Assembly: GCA_963724645.1 (NCBI GenBank) | Contig: CAVRVJ010000007.1 | Span: 372,001 to 436,000, forward strand | Reading direction: 5' to 3' | DNA length: 64,000 bases | Source of the DNA: CAVXSP01 sp963724645 | Lineage (GTDB): Bacteria; Acidobacteriota; Vicinamibacteria; Vicinamibacterales; SCN-69-37 | Shown here: positions 25,629 to 37,960 of the stretch, piece by piece | Layout of the letters: each line of letters begins with the position of its first letter | Position numbering within the stretch: the stretch's first letter is position 1 | Made by a program: the position numbers and the translations under genes | Notes under the pieces: generated by a model | The model's database searches: none | What the model saw: the letters and a program-made list of their open reading frames with translations, nothing else | What the model was told of the DNA's origin: nothing

Positions 25629-26570
25629 ATGAACAGCATCGTCGTCTTCAGCGGCCACGCGCATCCTGACCTCGCCAAAGCGCTCTGCCAGCGACTGAAG
25701 GTTCCCCTCAGTCCGTCCACCACCACGCGGTTCAGCAACGATTGCCTCGGCGTCCAGCTCGAAGCGAACTGCCGCCAGGCTGACGTCTTCATCGTCCAGC
25801 CGCTGGTGCCGCCTGTGCAGCACCACCTGATGGAACTGCTTCTGATGCTGGATGCGGCGCGCGGAGCGTCGGCCGCGCGCCTGACGGCGGTGATCCCCCA
25901 CTTCGCCTACGCGCGGTCCGACAAGAAGGATGCGCCGCGCATCTCGATCGCGGCGCGGCTCGTGGCGGATCTTCTCGTGGCGGCTGGAGCGAATCGTGTG
26001 CTCGCGATGACGTTACACTCACCACAAGTACAGGGGTTCTTCAGCGTGCCCGTCGATCACATGAACGCGCTCAAGGTGTTGGCGCGACATTTCCGAGGGC
26101 GCAGCCTGAGGAACACCGTGGTCGTTTCGCCGGACCTCGGCCATGCGAAGGAAGCCTCGCACTTTGCGCGGAGACTCAAGCTCCCGATGGCCGCGGGCAG
26201 CAAGAAACGCCTCGGGGATGATCGCGTCGTCATCGACACGCTCGTCGGGGATGTGGAGGGAAAGAACGTCATCGTTCTCGACGACGAGATTGCCAATGGT
26301 GGCACGATCGTGGAGGTCCTGAACCGCCTTCATGAGCGGCGGGTGAAGCAGATCACGGTCGCGTGCACGCACGGCCTATTCACGGGCGAAGCACTCGATC
26401 GCCTCGGGTCCCGCTCCGACATCGCCGAGATCGTGACGACCGACACTGTGCCGATACCCGTCGAGAAGCGATTGCCCAACATGACGATTCTCTCGATCGC
26501 GCCGCTGCTCGCGGAAGCGATTCGACGAATCCACACCGGGGAGTCGGTCAGCGTCCTCTTCAACCTGTGA
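25629..26570 (+). CDS. Ribose-phosphate diphosphokinase-like protein (divergent)
   Basis: A 313-aa member of the PRPP synthase family, which makes phosphoribosyl pyrophosphate from ribose-5-phosphate and ATP. Overall layout and length fit: ATP-loop region YARSDKKDAPRISIA, catalytic His in LHSPQVQGFF, ribose-phosphate loop DDEIANGGTI, and ending SVSVLFNL. Several normally invariant stretches differ: FSNDC replaces the usual FSDGE, the SPDLGHAKEA segment replaces SPD-GG, and the Lys/Arg flap reads SKKRLGDD. It is probably not the housekeeping enzyme but a divergent paralogue. The start ATG lacks a strong ribosome-binding site. Confidence 0.82.
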   Translation: MNSIVVFSGHAHPDLAKALCQRLKVPLSPSTTTRFSNDCLGVQLEANCRQADVFIVQPLVPPVQHHLMELLLMLDAARGASAARLTAVIPHFAYARSDKKDAPRISIAARLVADLLVAAGANRVLAMTLHSPQVQGFFSVPVDHMNALKVLARHFRGRSLRNTVVVSPDLGHAKEASHFARRLKLPMAAGSKKRLGDDRVVIDTLVGDVEGKNVIVLDDEIANGGTIVEVLNRLHERRVKQITVACTHGLFTGEALDRLGSRSDIAEIVTTDTVPIPVEKRLPNMTILSIAPLLAEAIRRIHTGESVSVLFNL

Positions 26571-26603
26571 ACGGCGACGTGTTCACCAATCGCGATGCGC
26601 GAT

Positions 26604-26845
26604 TCATCCAGGACGAAACTCGATCGCAAGCAGGCTGAACAGACCGCTGGCCGGCTGCATCATCCACTGCACCGCGGCGCACGTGCCTGTCGACAGCACT
26701 GAGGTGCCGCCGTCGCTGACCTTCAAGTGCAGCAGGCTGACGGGCGCCGGTGTCTCGGGCCGCTCGGCGTCCCGCCGCACGACGCGGCCACGGCCGCGGC
26801 AAGCAGTGTCAGGAGTGGGCGCCGATGCAGTTGCGATCCGTTCCG
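26604..26845 (-). pseudogene. Possible small lipoprotein, frame-broken (uncertain)
   Basis: The gap 26571-27103 holds no clear gene. On the minus strand one frame shows a lipoprotein-like signal (RRPLLTLLAAAVAASCGG), and a neighbouring frame continues with PAPVSLLHLKVSDGGTS and ends AIEFRPG. Joining them needs one missing base near 26755, and the signal part lacks an ATG. This may be a frame-broken lipoprotein gene or chance; no family is recognised. Confidence 0.25.
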
Positions 26846-27103
26846 CGCCGCTTCGCCACATTTCGGGGCCCGTTGCCGGATCCAGTGCCACAGCCGGATA
26901 CGGCACGACGATGGCGTCGGAGCCACTGATCTGAAACGCCGGAGAACCATGCTGACGTCCGTCATACGCGGCCGCGCAGTTGAAATAGCCAGGGACAATG
27001 TCTGAATTCTGGCCACGATTCGGCTCTGCATCGCGTGCCCCACCGGCGCTGAAGTTGCCAGAGTCCTGGAACATGCCTTGCACATAGCTCGAGCGAACTT
27101 GTC

Positions 27104-27970
27104 ATGCGCTGGACTCCTGGCCGTAGAGACGTCGACGACGAACGCGGAAACTCCGCGATGACGGTCGGACGCACGATCCCGCTGGGATTGGGCGGCTTGC
27201 TGCTCGTGGCCCTTCTGAGTTGGGCCACCGGCAAGGACTTCTTCTCGCTGCTGAGCTCTCCCGACACGGCCTCCTCTTCCTCGAGCGGTGAGTCGTCCGG
27301 GCCGGTCACCTCGACCCCCGCCGAAGAGCACGAGGTCGATTTCGTCGGCGCCGTCATGAACGACGTACAGAACACCTGGAGCGAGATTCTACAGGCGCGC
27401 TATGAGCGCACGCGCGTGGTGCTGTTCCGCGACGCGTATGAATCGGGCTGCGGCATCGCGCAGGCTGCCACCGGCCCGTTCTACTGTCCCGAGGATCAGC
27501 GTGTGTATCTGGATCTCGGGTTCTTCGATGAGCTGCGCGATCGATTCGGCGCGCCTGGCGAATTTGCGCGCGCGTATGTGATCGCGCACGAAGTCGGTCA
27601 CCACGTGCAGCGGCTCACCGGCGTTGCACAGCGCGTGCGGAGCGCGCAGCAGAGCCAGCCGTCAGCCGCTAATGCGCTGTCGGTTCGGCTCGAGCTCCAG
27701 GCCGACTGCTTCGCGGGCGTCTGGGGCCACGCCGCGTCCCAGCCCGGACGCGCGGCCCGCGGCGAGGTCGAGCTCGAGGCCGGCGACACAGACGCGGGCC
27801 TGAAAGCTGCGGCCGCGATTGGGGACGATCGCCTTCAGCGAATGAGCACTGGCCGCGTGATGCCGGATCGTTTTACGCACGGTACGTCCGCCCAGCGCGT
27901 GGAGTGGTTTCGGCGAGGTCTAACGGCAGGCCGTCACGACGACTGCGATACGTTCGCCAACCTTCATTAA
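27104..27970 (+). CDS. YpfJ-family neutral zinc metallopeptidase
   Basis: A 288-aa protein. The N-terminus MRWTPGRRDVDDERG matches the family start, then a single membrane segment (IPLGLGGLLLVALLSWATG), a Ser-rich linker and the peptidase domain. The zinc motif is AHEVGHHVQ, with a downstream Glu/Asp region LELQADCFAGVWGH typical of the family. Conserved Cys pairs (SGCG, FYCP, ADCF) are present. It is anchored in the inner membrane with the domain probably outside. Function in vivo is poorly known. Full length. Confidence 0.93.
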   Translation: MRWTPGRRDVDDERGNSAMTVGRTIPLGLGGLLLVALLSWATGKDFFSLLSSPDTASSSSSGESSGPVTSTPAEEHEVDFVGAVMNDVQNTWSEILQARYERTRVVLFRDAYESGCGIAQAATGPFYCPEDQRVYLDLGFFDELRDRFGAPGEFARAYVIAHEVGHHVQRLTGVAQRVRSAQQSQPSAANALSVRLELQADCFAGVWGHAASQPGRAARGEVELEAGDTDAGLKAAAAIGDDRLQRMSTGRVMPDRFTHGTSAQRVEWFRRGLTAGRHDDCDTFANLH

Positions 27971-28239
27971 GCATCCTGGAAGAGTCCCGCTACCCCCGTT
28001 GCGTCCGACCGACTTCACCTGCTCCGTCGACAGAGCGAATGTGGGACGAAACCTGTAATCGTTGCGATGGCACACTGTAAGGAAGTTTGAGCATGAGGCT
28101 CTGGAAATGGTCAGAATCAAAGGGGACGTTGCGAACGATAGCGCTTTTGACCACGTCGCCAGCTCCGGCCGCATCAGTAGGCTTGTGGCACCGGCCTTGC
28201 ACGATGTCCACTGGAAGTTTTGCCCCGCACCTTTAGCGC

Positions 28240-31200
28240 ATGCGGCTCTTCTCATTTCATGATGGGCGCCCGCTGAGCGACGGCGTCGAGCTCCTCAGCG
28301 TTGAGCTCCTCGAGGAACACGCCAGACGTCTCGCCGCACTGCTGTCAACCACACCCACGCGGCGGCAACGGACGCGCCCACCTGCGCCAGCTTCGCGCTC
28401 ACATGCGGGCATTGCGGCGGGTCTACACCGCACTCGCCCAGGACGCGCAACATGAGGCGATGCCGCCGGCGGCCGAGTGGTTGCTCGATAACTTCCACAT
28501 GGTCTCGGCCGCGGCGCGCGACATTCAGCACGACCTGCCCCCTCCGTTCTTCCGCCGGCTGCCCCGCATCGTGTCCGACGAATACGCCGGCGCGCCCCGC
28601 ATCTACGCGCTGGCGCTGGAGCTGATCGGATCAAGCGCTGGGCGTTTGGACGCACAACGTCTGCAGCGCTTCATCAGCGCCTTCCAGTCCGTCACGCCGC
28701 TGACGATGGGCGAGCTGTGGGCGTGGCCGAGCGCCCTCAAGCTGGCGCTTCTGAACCAGTTGCGCGCGCGCGGCGACGTGCTGGTCTCTACGCGCGCGCA
28801 TCGGCTGGCGGCCGAGCGGCTGTTCGCGTCTGTCGAAGCCTCGCCAGACGGCGAGTGGCCCTGGCCGTCCGAGATCCACCACGCGTTTGTCACGCGTCTG
28901 CTCCAGCGTGCCAGGGCACTCGGTGCGACGGCATCGCGCCTGCATGACCGGCTCGCGGTTGTGCTCGAGGCGCGCGGTGAGACGGTCGAGGACGCGATCC
29001 GCGCCAACGGACGGTACGAGGCGGCCGAGCAGGCGACGGTGGCTAACCTGATCACGAGCCTGCGTTTGATCGCGACGTTCGACTGGAGCGAGTTCTTCGA
29101 GAGCGTAAGTCTGGTCGAGCAGGTGCTGCAGCGCGATCCTGCCGCGGTGTACAGCCGCATGGATTTCCGCAGCCGCGACAGCTACCGCCACGTGATTGAG
29201 GAACTGGCGGCACCGACTGGCGAGGCACAGGTGCTTCTGGCGCTGAAGGTGGTCGAGCGCACGCGGCAGACGCATCGGGTCTCGCCTGATTCGCGCGCGG
29301 CACACGTCGGCTATCACTTGATTGGCAAGGGCCGCCGCTCGCTCGAGCAGAGCATCGGGTGGCGGCCGACCCTCAAACAGCGCGCGAGGCGCTACACCTT
29401 CGCGCTCGCGACGCTGGGGTACCTCGGATTCGTCACGACCGGGACCAGCGTGCTGATCGGTCTGGCCGTCGCTTATGCGATGCGACACGGCTGGAGCGGT
29501 GTGTGGCTTACGGCGCTGGCACTCCTCGTAGCGGTCCCGGCCAGCGAAGTGACCATTCAGTGCCTGCAGAGGCTTATCACTTACCTGGTTCCGCCGAGCC
29601 GTCTGCCGCGGCTGGAGCTGACGGCTGTTCCGAAGTTGGCACGGACGATGGTGATCGTGCCGACGATTTTTGACAGCGTCGACCGGGTGCAGGACCTCAT
29701 CGAACATCTCGAGGTGCAGGCGCTGGGCAATCTCGATCCACACGTGCACTTCGCGCTGCTCACCGACTTTCGCGATGCAACGAGCGAGACCATGCCCGAG
29801 GATGCCGCGGTGCTCGAGGCCGCACGCGCCGGCATCGCGGCGCTCAACGCGAAACACGCCGGCGACGGCGCCGATCGGTTCTTCCTGTTCCACCGCTTGC
29901 GGCAGTGGAACGCGCAGCAAGGGATCTGGATGGGATGGGAGCGGAAGCGCGGCAAGATAGAGGAGTTCAACCGCCTGCTCCGCGGCGGAGCCGACACGAG
30001 CTTCGCGGTGACTGTCGGCGACCTTTCGATCCTGCCGTCCGTCACGTACTGCATCACGCTCGACAGCGACACCCGGCTTCCCCGCGGCGCGGCGCGCGAG
30101 CTCATCGGAATCATCACGCACCCGCTCAATCGGCCGGGCGTCGATCCAAGGGCCGCACGCGTCACCGAGGGCTACGGCATTCTGCAGCCGCGCATCAGCG
30201 TGACCTTCACGAGCGCGGCCGGCTCGCTCTTCGCCAGGTTCTACTCGGGCCACACCGGCGTCGATCCGTACACGCAGGCAGTCTCAGATGCGTACCAGGA
30301 TCTCTTCGGCGAGGGCATCTTCACCGGCAAGGGGCTCTACCACGTTGACGCCTTCACGGCCGCGCTCGAGGACATGGTGCCGGAAAACGCGCTGCTCTCG
30401 CACGATCTCTTCGAGGGGTTGCACGCGCGCGTCGCACTTGTCTCCGACGTGGAGTTAGTAGACGACTATCCGTCAAGCGTGCTGTCGCACGCCCGCCGGC
30501 AGCATCGCTGGGTCCGCGGCGATTGGCAGATTCTGTTCTGGTTGTTCCCGGTTGTGCCGTCACGCCGCGGGCTCAAGCGCAACACGCTCCCGGCGATGGA
30601 CCGCTGGAAAATTCTCGACAACCTGCGGCGCAGCCTGATCGCGCCGACGTTGCTCGCGATGCTCGTGGCTGGCTGGTTGGTGCTGCCCGGTACCGTCTGG
30701 GTGTGGACGCTCGCGACCGTCGGAGCAGCGGCCTCCCAGCTCCTGCCCGTCGCCGCCCGGTTCGTGATCGGGCCTGGACGAGCGCAGTCCATGCCCGTCT
30801 TCTTCCGCAATCTGTTGCGCGACACGATCACGGCACTCGCGCATGTTCTGCTCAGTTTGACGCTTCTGGCCTTTTACGCCTTCGACGCCGTCCATGCGAT
30901 AAGCGTGACGCTGACGCGGCTCGTCGTCACGCGGCGACGAATGCTCGAATGGGAGACCGCGGCAGTCACGGCCGCTCGCGCGACAGGATTGACCGGGCAG
31001 AAGGGGCTGCGCCTCTTCATCTCGGAAATGATTTCGAGCCCCGTGATCGCGGCCGCCATCTTTCTCTTGATTCTGATCTGGCGTCGCGAGTCGTTGATGG
31101 TCGCCTGGCCGTTCCTGCTGGTCTGGGCCATGGCGCCGATCGTGGCGTATTGGCTCAGCGTGCCGAGGGGCCCGCGCGTGCGGCCGCTCGCAGACGACGA

Positions 31201-34200
31201 ACGCGCGCGGCTGCGACTGACAGCACGCAAAACGTGGCGCTACTTCGACACGTTCGTGACCGAGACCGAGAGCTGGCTGCCGCCAGACAACGCACAGGAG
31301 ATGGACGATGGAGTGAAAGTCGCGCGGCGGACGTCGCCGACGAATATCGCCATGGCGATGCTATCGGCCATGGCGGCGCATGATCTCGGCTACCTGTCCA
31401 CTGTCGATCTGGTGCGGCGAGTCGACGCGACGGTCCGAACGCTGGAAGGGCTCGAGCGCTATCGCGGACACTTTCTCAACTGGTACGACACGGCAACGCT
31501 GGCGCCGCTCCACCCGCGATACGTGTCTACCGTGGACAGCGGCAATCTCGCGGCGTCGCTCATCGCGCTCGCCCAAGGTCTTCTGGAGCTCGAAAAACGT
31601 CCGCAGACGTTCGATCAGCGGCTCCACGGGTTGGCCGACGCGGCCAGGCTCCTCGCAGTCGCCTCCCGTTCGACCGAGACTGCGGGCCCTGCCCGGGAGA
31701 TCGTCACGGAAATCAACCGCATCGCCCGAGCGATCCTCGCGGCCATTCGCGGCGTCGGCGCCGACAAGGTTGCCGAAATCACGTCGCTCGTGGAGCCGCT
31801 GCGCCTGGCGATTCACGCGATGCAATCGGAACAGCCAGGCCGTTCCAGCCCGCCTTCGCCACGTCGGAGCTTCGCCGAGGCGGGGCCGTCGCAGGCATCG
31901 AACTCGTCGGACGCTGATCTTCTCTATTGGCTCCGCGCCGTTTTGTCGGCGACGGGGCGGCTCGGCGAGGACCAGAAGATACCTGTCGCGACGCTGGCCG
32001 AGGTTGCGCGCCGGATATCCGTACTGGCAGACGGCATGGGCTTCGATTTTCTGTACGACCGCCGGCGCCGCATCTTCGCAATCGGCTATCGGCTGGCCGA
32101 TGCCGACGGTCCCGGCCGGCTCGACGCGTCGTTCTACGACCTGCTGGCCTCGGAGGCGCGCCTCGCCAGCTTCGTGGCCATCGCCAAGGGAGACGTGCCG
32201 CAGCATCACTGGTTTCATCTCGGCCGCCTCGTGACGAACGTCGGTGGGCGCGCGACGCTCATGTCGTGGAGCGGCACCATGTTCGAGGTACTTGATGCCG
32301 CTGCTCTTCACGCGAAGCTTCCGCGGTACTCTCCTCGATCAGAGCTGCCGTGCGAGCGTGGAGCGGCAGATTGAGTACGGCCGTCAGCGCGGCGTACCGT
32401 GGGGATTGTCGGAGGCCGCTTACGCGTTCACCGATCGCGAAGGCACGTACCAGTACCGCGCGTTTGGCGTGCCCGGGCTCGGTTTGAAGCGCGGCCTGGT
32501 CAGCGATCTCGTCATCGCGCCGTACGCCACGGCGCTCGCGAGCCTCGTGACGCCCGGCCACGCCGCGGCAAATTTCGAGCGGCTGCGCGATGCCGGAGCC
32601 GACGGCCGCTACGGGTTCTACGAATCGATCGATTACACGCCCCGTCAGCGGAACCTCGAGGGCGCGCCCGACAAGACGCCGCATCCGATCGTGGTCCGCG
32701 CCTTTTTCGCACATCACCAGGGAATGTCGCTCGTGGCGCTGGCCAACGTCATCGGCCGGGACCAGTTCGTCGAGCGCTTCCATGCCGATCGCCGCATTCA
32801 GGCCACCGAGTTGCTCCTCCAAGAGCGGGTGCCGCGCGAAGCGATTCTGTCCAAGCCACGGCCGTTGGAAGCCGAGACCGCTCCGCCGTCGCTGCCGGTC
32901 TTCGCCTCGCGCGAGTTTCGATCGCCCGAGACCGTCAGCGTGCACACACAGTTCCTCTCTAACGGCCGCTACACTGCGGCGATCACCAATGCCGGCGGCG
33001 GTCACAGCATGTGGCGCGATCTGTCGGTGACTCGCCGCCGCGACGACCCGACGTCGGACGCCGGCAGTCACTGCCTCTATCTTCGCGACGTCTGGACGAA
33101 CCATGTGTGGTCGGCGACGCATCTGCCCGTATGCCAGAAGCCCGACCGGTTCGACGCGACGTTCGATCTCGACAAGATGACGTTCCGCCGCCGCGATGGA
33201 GACCTTGAGACGCAGCTCGACATCACCGTGTCGTCGGAAGACGACGTGGAGGTGCGACGGCTCACGGTGACCAATCGCGGTGCGCGGACGCGCGAAGTCG
33301 AGGTGACGAGTTACACCGAAATTGTGCTGGCACGGCCCGAGGACGATCTCGCGCATCCGGCCTTCGGCAAGCTGTTCGTCGAGACCGAGTTCGATCCGCA
33401 AAGCGCCGGTCTGATCTTCAGCCGCCGCCCGCGTGCGGCCGACGAATCGCCCATCGTCGCCTTTCACGTGCTCGGGGTTGACGGCCCGCGCCTGGCGGGC
33501 GGCGTGGAGTGGGAGACGGATCGCGCGCGATTCATCGGCCGGGGCCGGTCGCCGGCCAACCCGGCGGCGCTCGACGGCCGCGGGCTGTCAGGAACGACCG
33601 GCGCCGTGCTCGATCCGATCGGCGCCCTCCGCGAGCGTCTGCGGCTGGGCCCTGGAGGGTCCGCCCGTGTGACGTTTGCCACGGGCGTGGCTGCCGATCG
33701 GCAGTCTGCGGTGGCGCTCGCGCGCAAGTATCGCGACGGGAGCGCGGCCGCGCGCGCCTTTTCGATGGCGTTCACGCACGTGCACGTGATGCTGCAGCAT
33801 CTCGGCATCAGCGACGACCAGGCCATCCTCTTTGATCGCCTGGCCTCGCGGGTGTTTGGCGAGGACCGGTCCCGCATCAGTCCTGCCGATATGGCGGCCA
33901 ACATCTACGGCCAGCAGAACCTGTGGGGCTTCGGCATCTCAGGCGATCTGCCGATTCTACTCGTTCGCATCGCCGACACCTCGTCGCTGAGGCTCGCGCG
34001 ACAGGTCCTCACCGCTCAGGAATACTGGCGCGTCAAAGGGCTGCGCGCCGACGTCGTCATTCTGAATGACCACCCCATCGACTATCTCGACGAGGTGCAG
34101 CACTTGCTCGTAAGCCTGTTGCAGGAGCCGCCGTGGAGCAGTTGGGTTGGGAAGCCAGGCGGCATCCTGCTCTTCCGCGGGGACGGCATGGCCGAGTCGG

Positions 34201-36809
34201 ATCGCCGGCTCTTCGGTGCGGTCGCGCGTGTGGTCATTCAGGGGGATCTCGGCGAGCTGTCGCGTGAGCTGGATCGGCCAGCCCCCTGGCTGTATGCAGA
34301 GCACGATGTCCCAGCGTCTGCCGCGCTCCGCCCGCCGAATCCGGGCGCGACAACGGTGCCGGTGCCGCCCCTCGTCATGGAAAACGGGTACGGCGGCTTT
34401 ACGGTCGACGGCCGCGAGTACGTGGTTGTGCTCGACGGCGAGCGCGAGACGCCGCTGCCGTGGTCCAACGTGCTCTCGAATCCTACATTCGGCACGATCG
34501 TGACGAGCGCCGGCTCGGCGTTCACCTGGGCGGGCAATAGCCGGGAGAACCGGTTGACGTCGTTTGCCAACGATCCGCTGACCGATCCGACGGGCGAGGC
34601 GATATTCATTCGTGACGACGACAGCGGCGCGGTATGGGGCGCGACTCCGGCGCCGCTGCCGCGGCGACCGGACGGCGCACGCTGGTTGGTTCGCCACGGT
34701 GCCGGCGTGACACGGTACGAGCATGCTGTCGGGGGTATGCGGCAGGAGCTCTCGGTATTCGTGGCACCGGAGGACCCCGTCAAGATCCTACGGCTGACGC
34801 TGACAAACGACGCCGACGAACCGCGTCGCCTGAGCGTGTTCGGGTACGTCGAGTGGGTGATGGGCCCACCTCGGGCCGGCGAGCGCCGGTTCGTCGTGAC
34901 CGAACACAACGAGGCAACCGGATTGATCCTCGCGACGAACGCGTACAACGCGGACTTCAGTGAGGCTGTGTCGCTCTGGCGCGCCACAGAGCCGGCGCGA
35001 TCGTTCACCTGCGACCGCGCGGAGTTCGTAGGGCGAAACCGCACGCTCCAGGCGCCGGCGGCGCTCTTCCGCAAGGAGCTGTCCGGGCGGGTCGGCGCGG
35101 CGCTCGACCCGTGCGCCGCGCTTCAACTGTCAGTCACGCTCGCCCCCGGCGAGTCGCGCCAGGTCGCCTTCGTCTTAGGACAGGGACGCGACCGCACCCA
35201 CGCGACCGATTTGGCCACACGCTTTGCGACTGTCGAGCAGGCGAACGCCGTGCTCGCCGCCACCGAGCGCGAATGGGACGAGGTGCTCGGCGCTGTCCAG
35301 GTCCGCACCCCGGACGACTCGTTCGACTTGATCGTCAACCGCTGGCTGCTGTATCAGACCATCGCGTGCCGCGTCTGGGCGCGGAGCGGCCCCTATCAAC
35401 CCGGCGGCGCATTCGGATTCCGCGATCAGCTCCAGGACGTGCTCGCGCTCTTGTACGTCCGGCCCGAGCTGTGCCGGGCGCACATCGTGTATGCCGCCTC
35501 GCGGCAGTTCGTCGAAGGCGACGTGCAACATTGGTGGCACCCCCCGAGCGGCCGCGGTACGCGGACCCGCTGCTCGGACGATTTGCTCTGGCTGCCCTAC
35601 GTCATCGCGAACTACGTATCGGCAACCGGCGATGAGACGGTGCTCGACGAGCAGGCGCCATTCCTCGAGGCGCCTCCACTCGAGCCTGGCCAGGCGGAGG
35701 CGTACCTGCTTCCGCGCGTGTCGTCCGAGGTGGCGACAGTCTTCGAGCACGCGGTACGCGCGATCGCCCACGCGTCGAAGTATGGTGCGCATGGGTTGCC
35801 GCTGATCGGCTCCGGAGATTGGAACGACGGCATGAACCGCGTTGGCCACGAAGGTCGTGGCGAAAGCGTGTGGCTCGGCTGGTTCCTGGTCACCGTGCTG
35901 AATGAGTTCGCGCCAATCTGCGAGCGCCGAGGCCGGTCCGATCTCGCGCACCAGCACCGTGACGAGGCGCAGTGGCTCAGCGGGATGCTCGAGCTGGCTT
36001 GGGACGGCGACTGGTACCGTCGGGCCTATTTCGATGACGGCACTCCGTTGGGATCGGTATTGAACGAGGAGTGCAAGCTCGATTCGCTGACCCAGTCGTG
36101 GGCAGTGATTTCGCGTGCGGCCGAGCCGCGCCGCGCCGATCGCGCCATGAACGCCGTGCGCGCCAGCCTCGTCCGACGCGACGCCCGCATGGTCCTGCTG
36201 CTCACGCCGCCCTTCGACCGCATGCCGCATGACCCCGGCTATATAAAGGGTTACCCGCCGGGCATCCGGGAGAACGGTGGCCAGTACACGCATGCCGCCA
36301 TCTGGACGGTGATCGCGCTCGCGCGACTCGGCCGCGGCGACGAGGCGATGGAGCTGTTCCACCTCATCAACCCCGTCAACCACATGCGCACGGCCGAGGA
36401 TGCCGAACGCTACCGCACCGAACCGTACGTCGTCGCAGCCGACGTCTACGCGCATCCCATGCATGTCGGTCGCGGCGGCTGGACCTGGTACACCGGCTCG
36501 GCCGGATGGATGTATCAGGCGGCAGTGAAGGCAATCCTCGGACTGGAACGGCGAGGCGACACGATCAGCATCAACCCCTGCATTCCGACTGTATGGGACG
36601 ACTTCACGCTGGACTGGAGGATTGGCGGCACGTGCTACCACTTCGTCATTTCGAACCCGCGGCACTGGTCACGCGGCATTGCTACGGCCGAGCTCGACGG
36701 TGTGGCAGTCGATCCGGCTGCGATTCCATTGCACGAGAGCGGTGCGCGGCATGAGGTGCGCATCGTTCTCGGCAGCGAGGCGGGTGTTCGGGAAAAAGTG
36801 GTCGGGTGA
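28240..36809 (+). CDS. NdvB-like cyclic beta-1,2-glucan synthase (GT84 + GH94), two frameshifts
   Basis: One giant gene of about 2856 codons once two extra bases are removed, near 28355-28370 and at about 32287. The N-terminus (GVELLSVELLEEHARRLAAL) sits in the first frame. The second frame carries the GT84 glycosyltransferase: DSDTRLPRGAARELIGI (DXD), LSHDLFEGL, QHRWVRGDWQ (QXXRW), flanked by membrane helices, then a glycoamylase-like domain (RRTSPTNIAMAMLSAMAAHD). The third frame continues LMPLLFTRSF and ends with GH94 phosphorylase-like domains, including GSGDWNDGMNRVG with the catalytic Asp. Such enzymes initiate, elongate, size and cyclise periplasmic glucans in osmotic adaptation and host or surface interaction. 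Linkage specificity is inferred from family only. Confidence 0.92.
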
Positions 36810-36815
36810 ACGGCC

Positions 36816-36844
36816 GATCTGCCTGGCATGACGGTTGGCAGATC
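36816..36844. terminator. Hairpin after the glucan synthase gene
   Basis: GATCTGCC (36816-36823) pairs with GGCAGATC (36837-36844), 7 bases after the stop codon. No T-run follows, so intrinsic termination is not certain. Confidence 0.45.
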
Positions 36845-37242
36845 CTCGCTGCTCAATAACGACGCGGTTCTTCCGGAAACGGCAGCGTGCCCGGAGGCGA
36901 CGAGCTCCATGGACGTCGATTGATCGGACTGTGATCGTAAGGCGCATCCTGAGAATCTCCACCGTTGGCACCTCCCGCCAACGCCGCCATTACGCGAGGG
37001 AACGACATGATCAGTCGCAAACATGGAATTACGGCAGTGCTCGCCATCGTGGTGGCGCCGAAGCCATGCGACGGTGATTGTCTGTTCGCGACGATCACCG
37101 GCGACACACGGTTCGACATCGAGCTCGTCAAGCAGTAGCCAATGTGCCAGCCGCGAATGTTCAGGGATACCGAAGTGGCGATGACCAAGTTGTGGCGCAG
37201 TGTCGATTGGGTATTTGAATCGGGCACACTCAAATGACCTCT
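36845..37242. other. Gap without a clear gene
   Basis: No convincing gene. A 43-codon plus-strand ORF at 37007-37138 begins MISRKHGITAVLAIVVA with GAGGGA upstream and could be the relic of a small exported protein, but it matches no family I know. Long minus-strand frames here look like chance. Confidence 0.3.
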
Positions 37243-37960
37243 TCATTCGCGGCCGCCGCGTTCGGCGATCAGCCGCATGGCCGCCGCCGACACGTATGAC
37301 TGGTCGTGGAATCGGCGTCCCCAGGTGAGCGGCGTCACGTCGCGGTATTCGTGGACGGCCTTATCCCGCGCGAACGGAAGACGTTTCCTGATCGACGCAC
37401 GAGCGTTGGGATCGGCGCCGCGATCCAGAAGCAGTCGGGCAAGCGGATCGTCGGCGCGCCCGGCGTTGTATGAGACGACGCAGTTGAAGAGCGGCGTGTG
37501 GCCGCCGAACCCGCTCGAGTCGAGCAGGGCGCGCGCGTTGACGTCGGCTCCACGGTCGAGCAGCCACTCGGCGATTCCGCGCTCCTCGTAGTCGACGGCC
37601 ATGTGCAGCAGCGTGGCGCCGGCCAGCGGCGCGCCGTGGAGCGCCAGCGACTCGTCCGCATGGCACTCGAGCGAGGGCGGCCAGAGGTCCTGGTGCGAGA
37701 ACGTCCGCTCGAGCAACGCTGGATCGCGGTGCAAGTGCCGGCCGAGTAGATCGAGCCGGCCGCGGTGCACCGCCATGGGCGGCGTGTCGGGCAGCGGCAC
37801 GCCCTGTGCGGCCATGATCTCGAGGATCCGATGCTTGCCCTCGGGGTTTCTCGTGTACGTCTCGAGGGCGAGCGCCGTGAGGCGCAGCGCGCAGCAGATC
37901 CTTGGCCTGGTGTTTCAGTTGACGAGCGTTCGGATTGGCTGGAAGTTCTCGGACCGGCAT
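37243..37960 (-). CDS. Ankyrin-repeat protein (frameshifted)
   Basis: The gene starts at 37960 with a perfect AAGGAGG. The first residues MPVRELPANPNARQLKHQAK and DLLR are typical for a family of short bacterial ankyrin proteins. One extra base at about 37885-37892 shifts the frame. The second frame continues LRLTALALETYTRNPEGKHR, ILEIMAAQGV and then ankyrin repeats: GATLLHMAVDYEERGIAEWL, LDRGADVNARA, GHTPLFNCV, LLDRGADPNARA. Restored length is about 238 aa. Ankyrin repeats bind proteins; the partner is unknown. No signal peptide, so cytosolic. Confidence 0.8.

Noticed and set aside
28631..30253. Long minus-strand frame (540 codons) inside the glucan synthase gene, and a similar one at 35175-36665
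   Set aside because: Both are shadows of conserved GT84/GH94 coding sequence; composition is typical of antisense frames.
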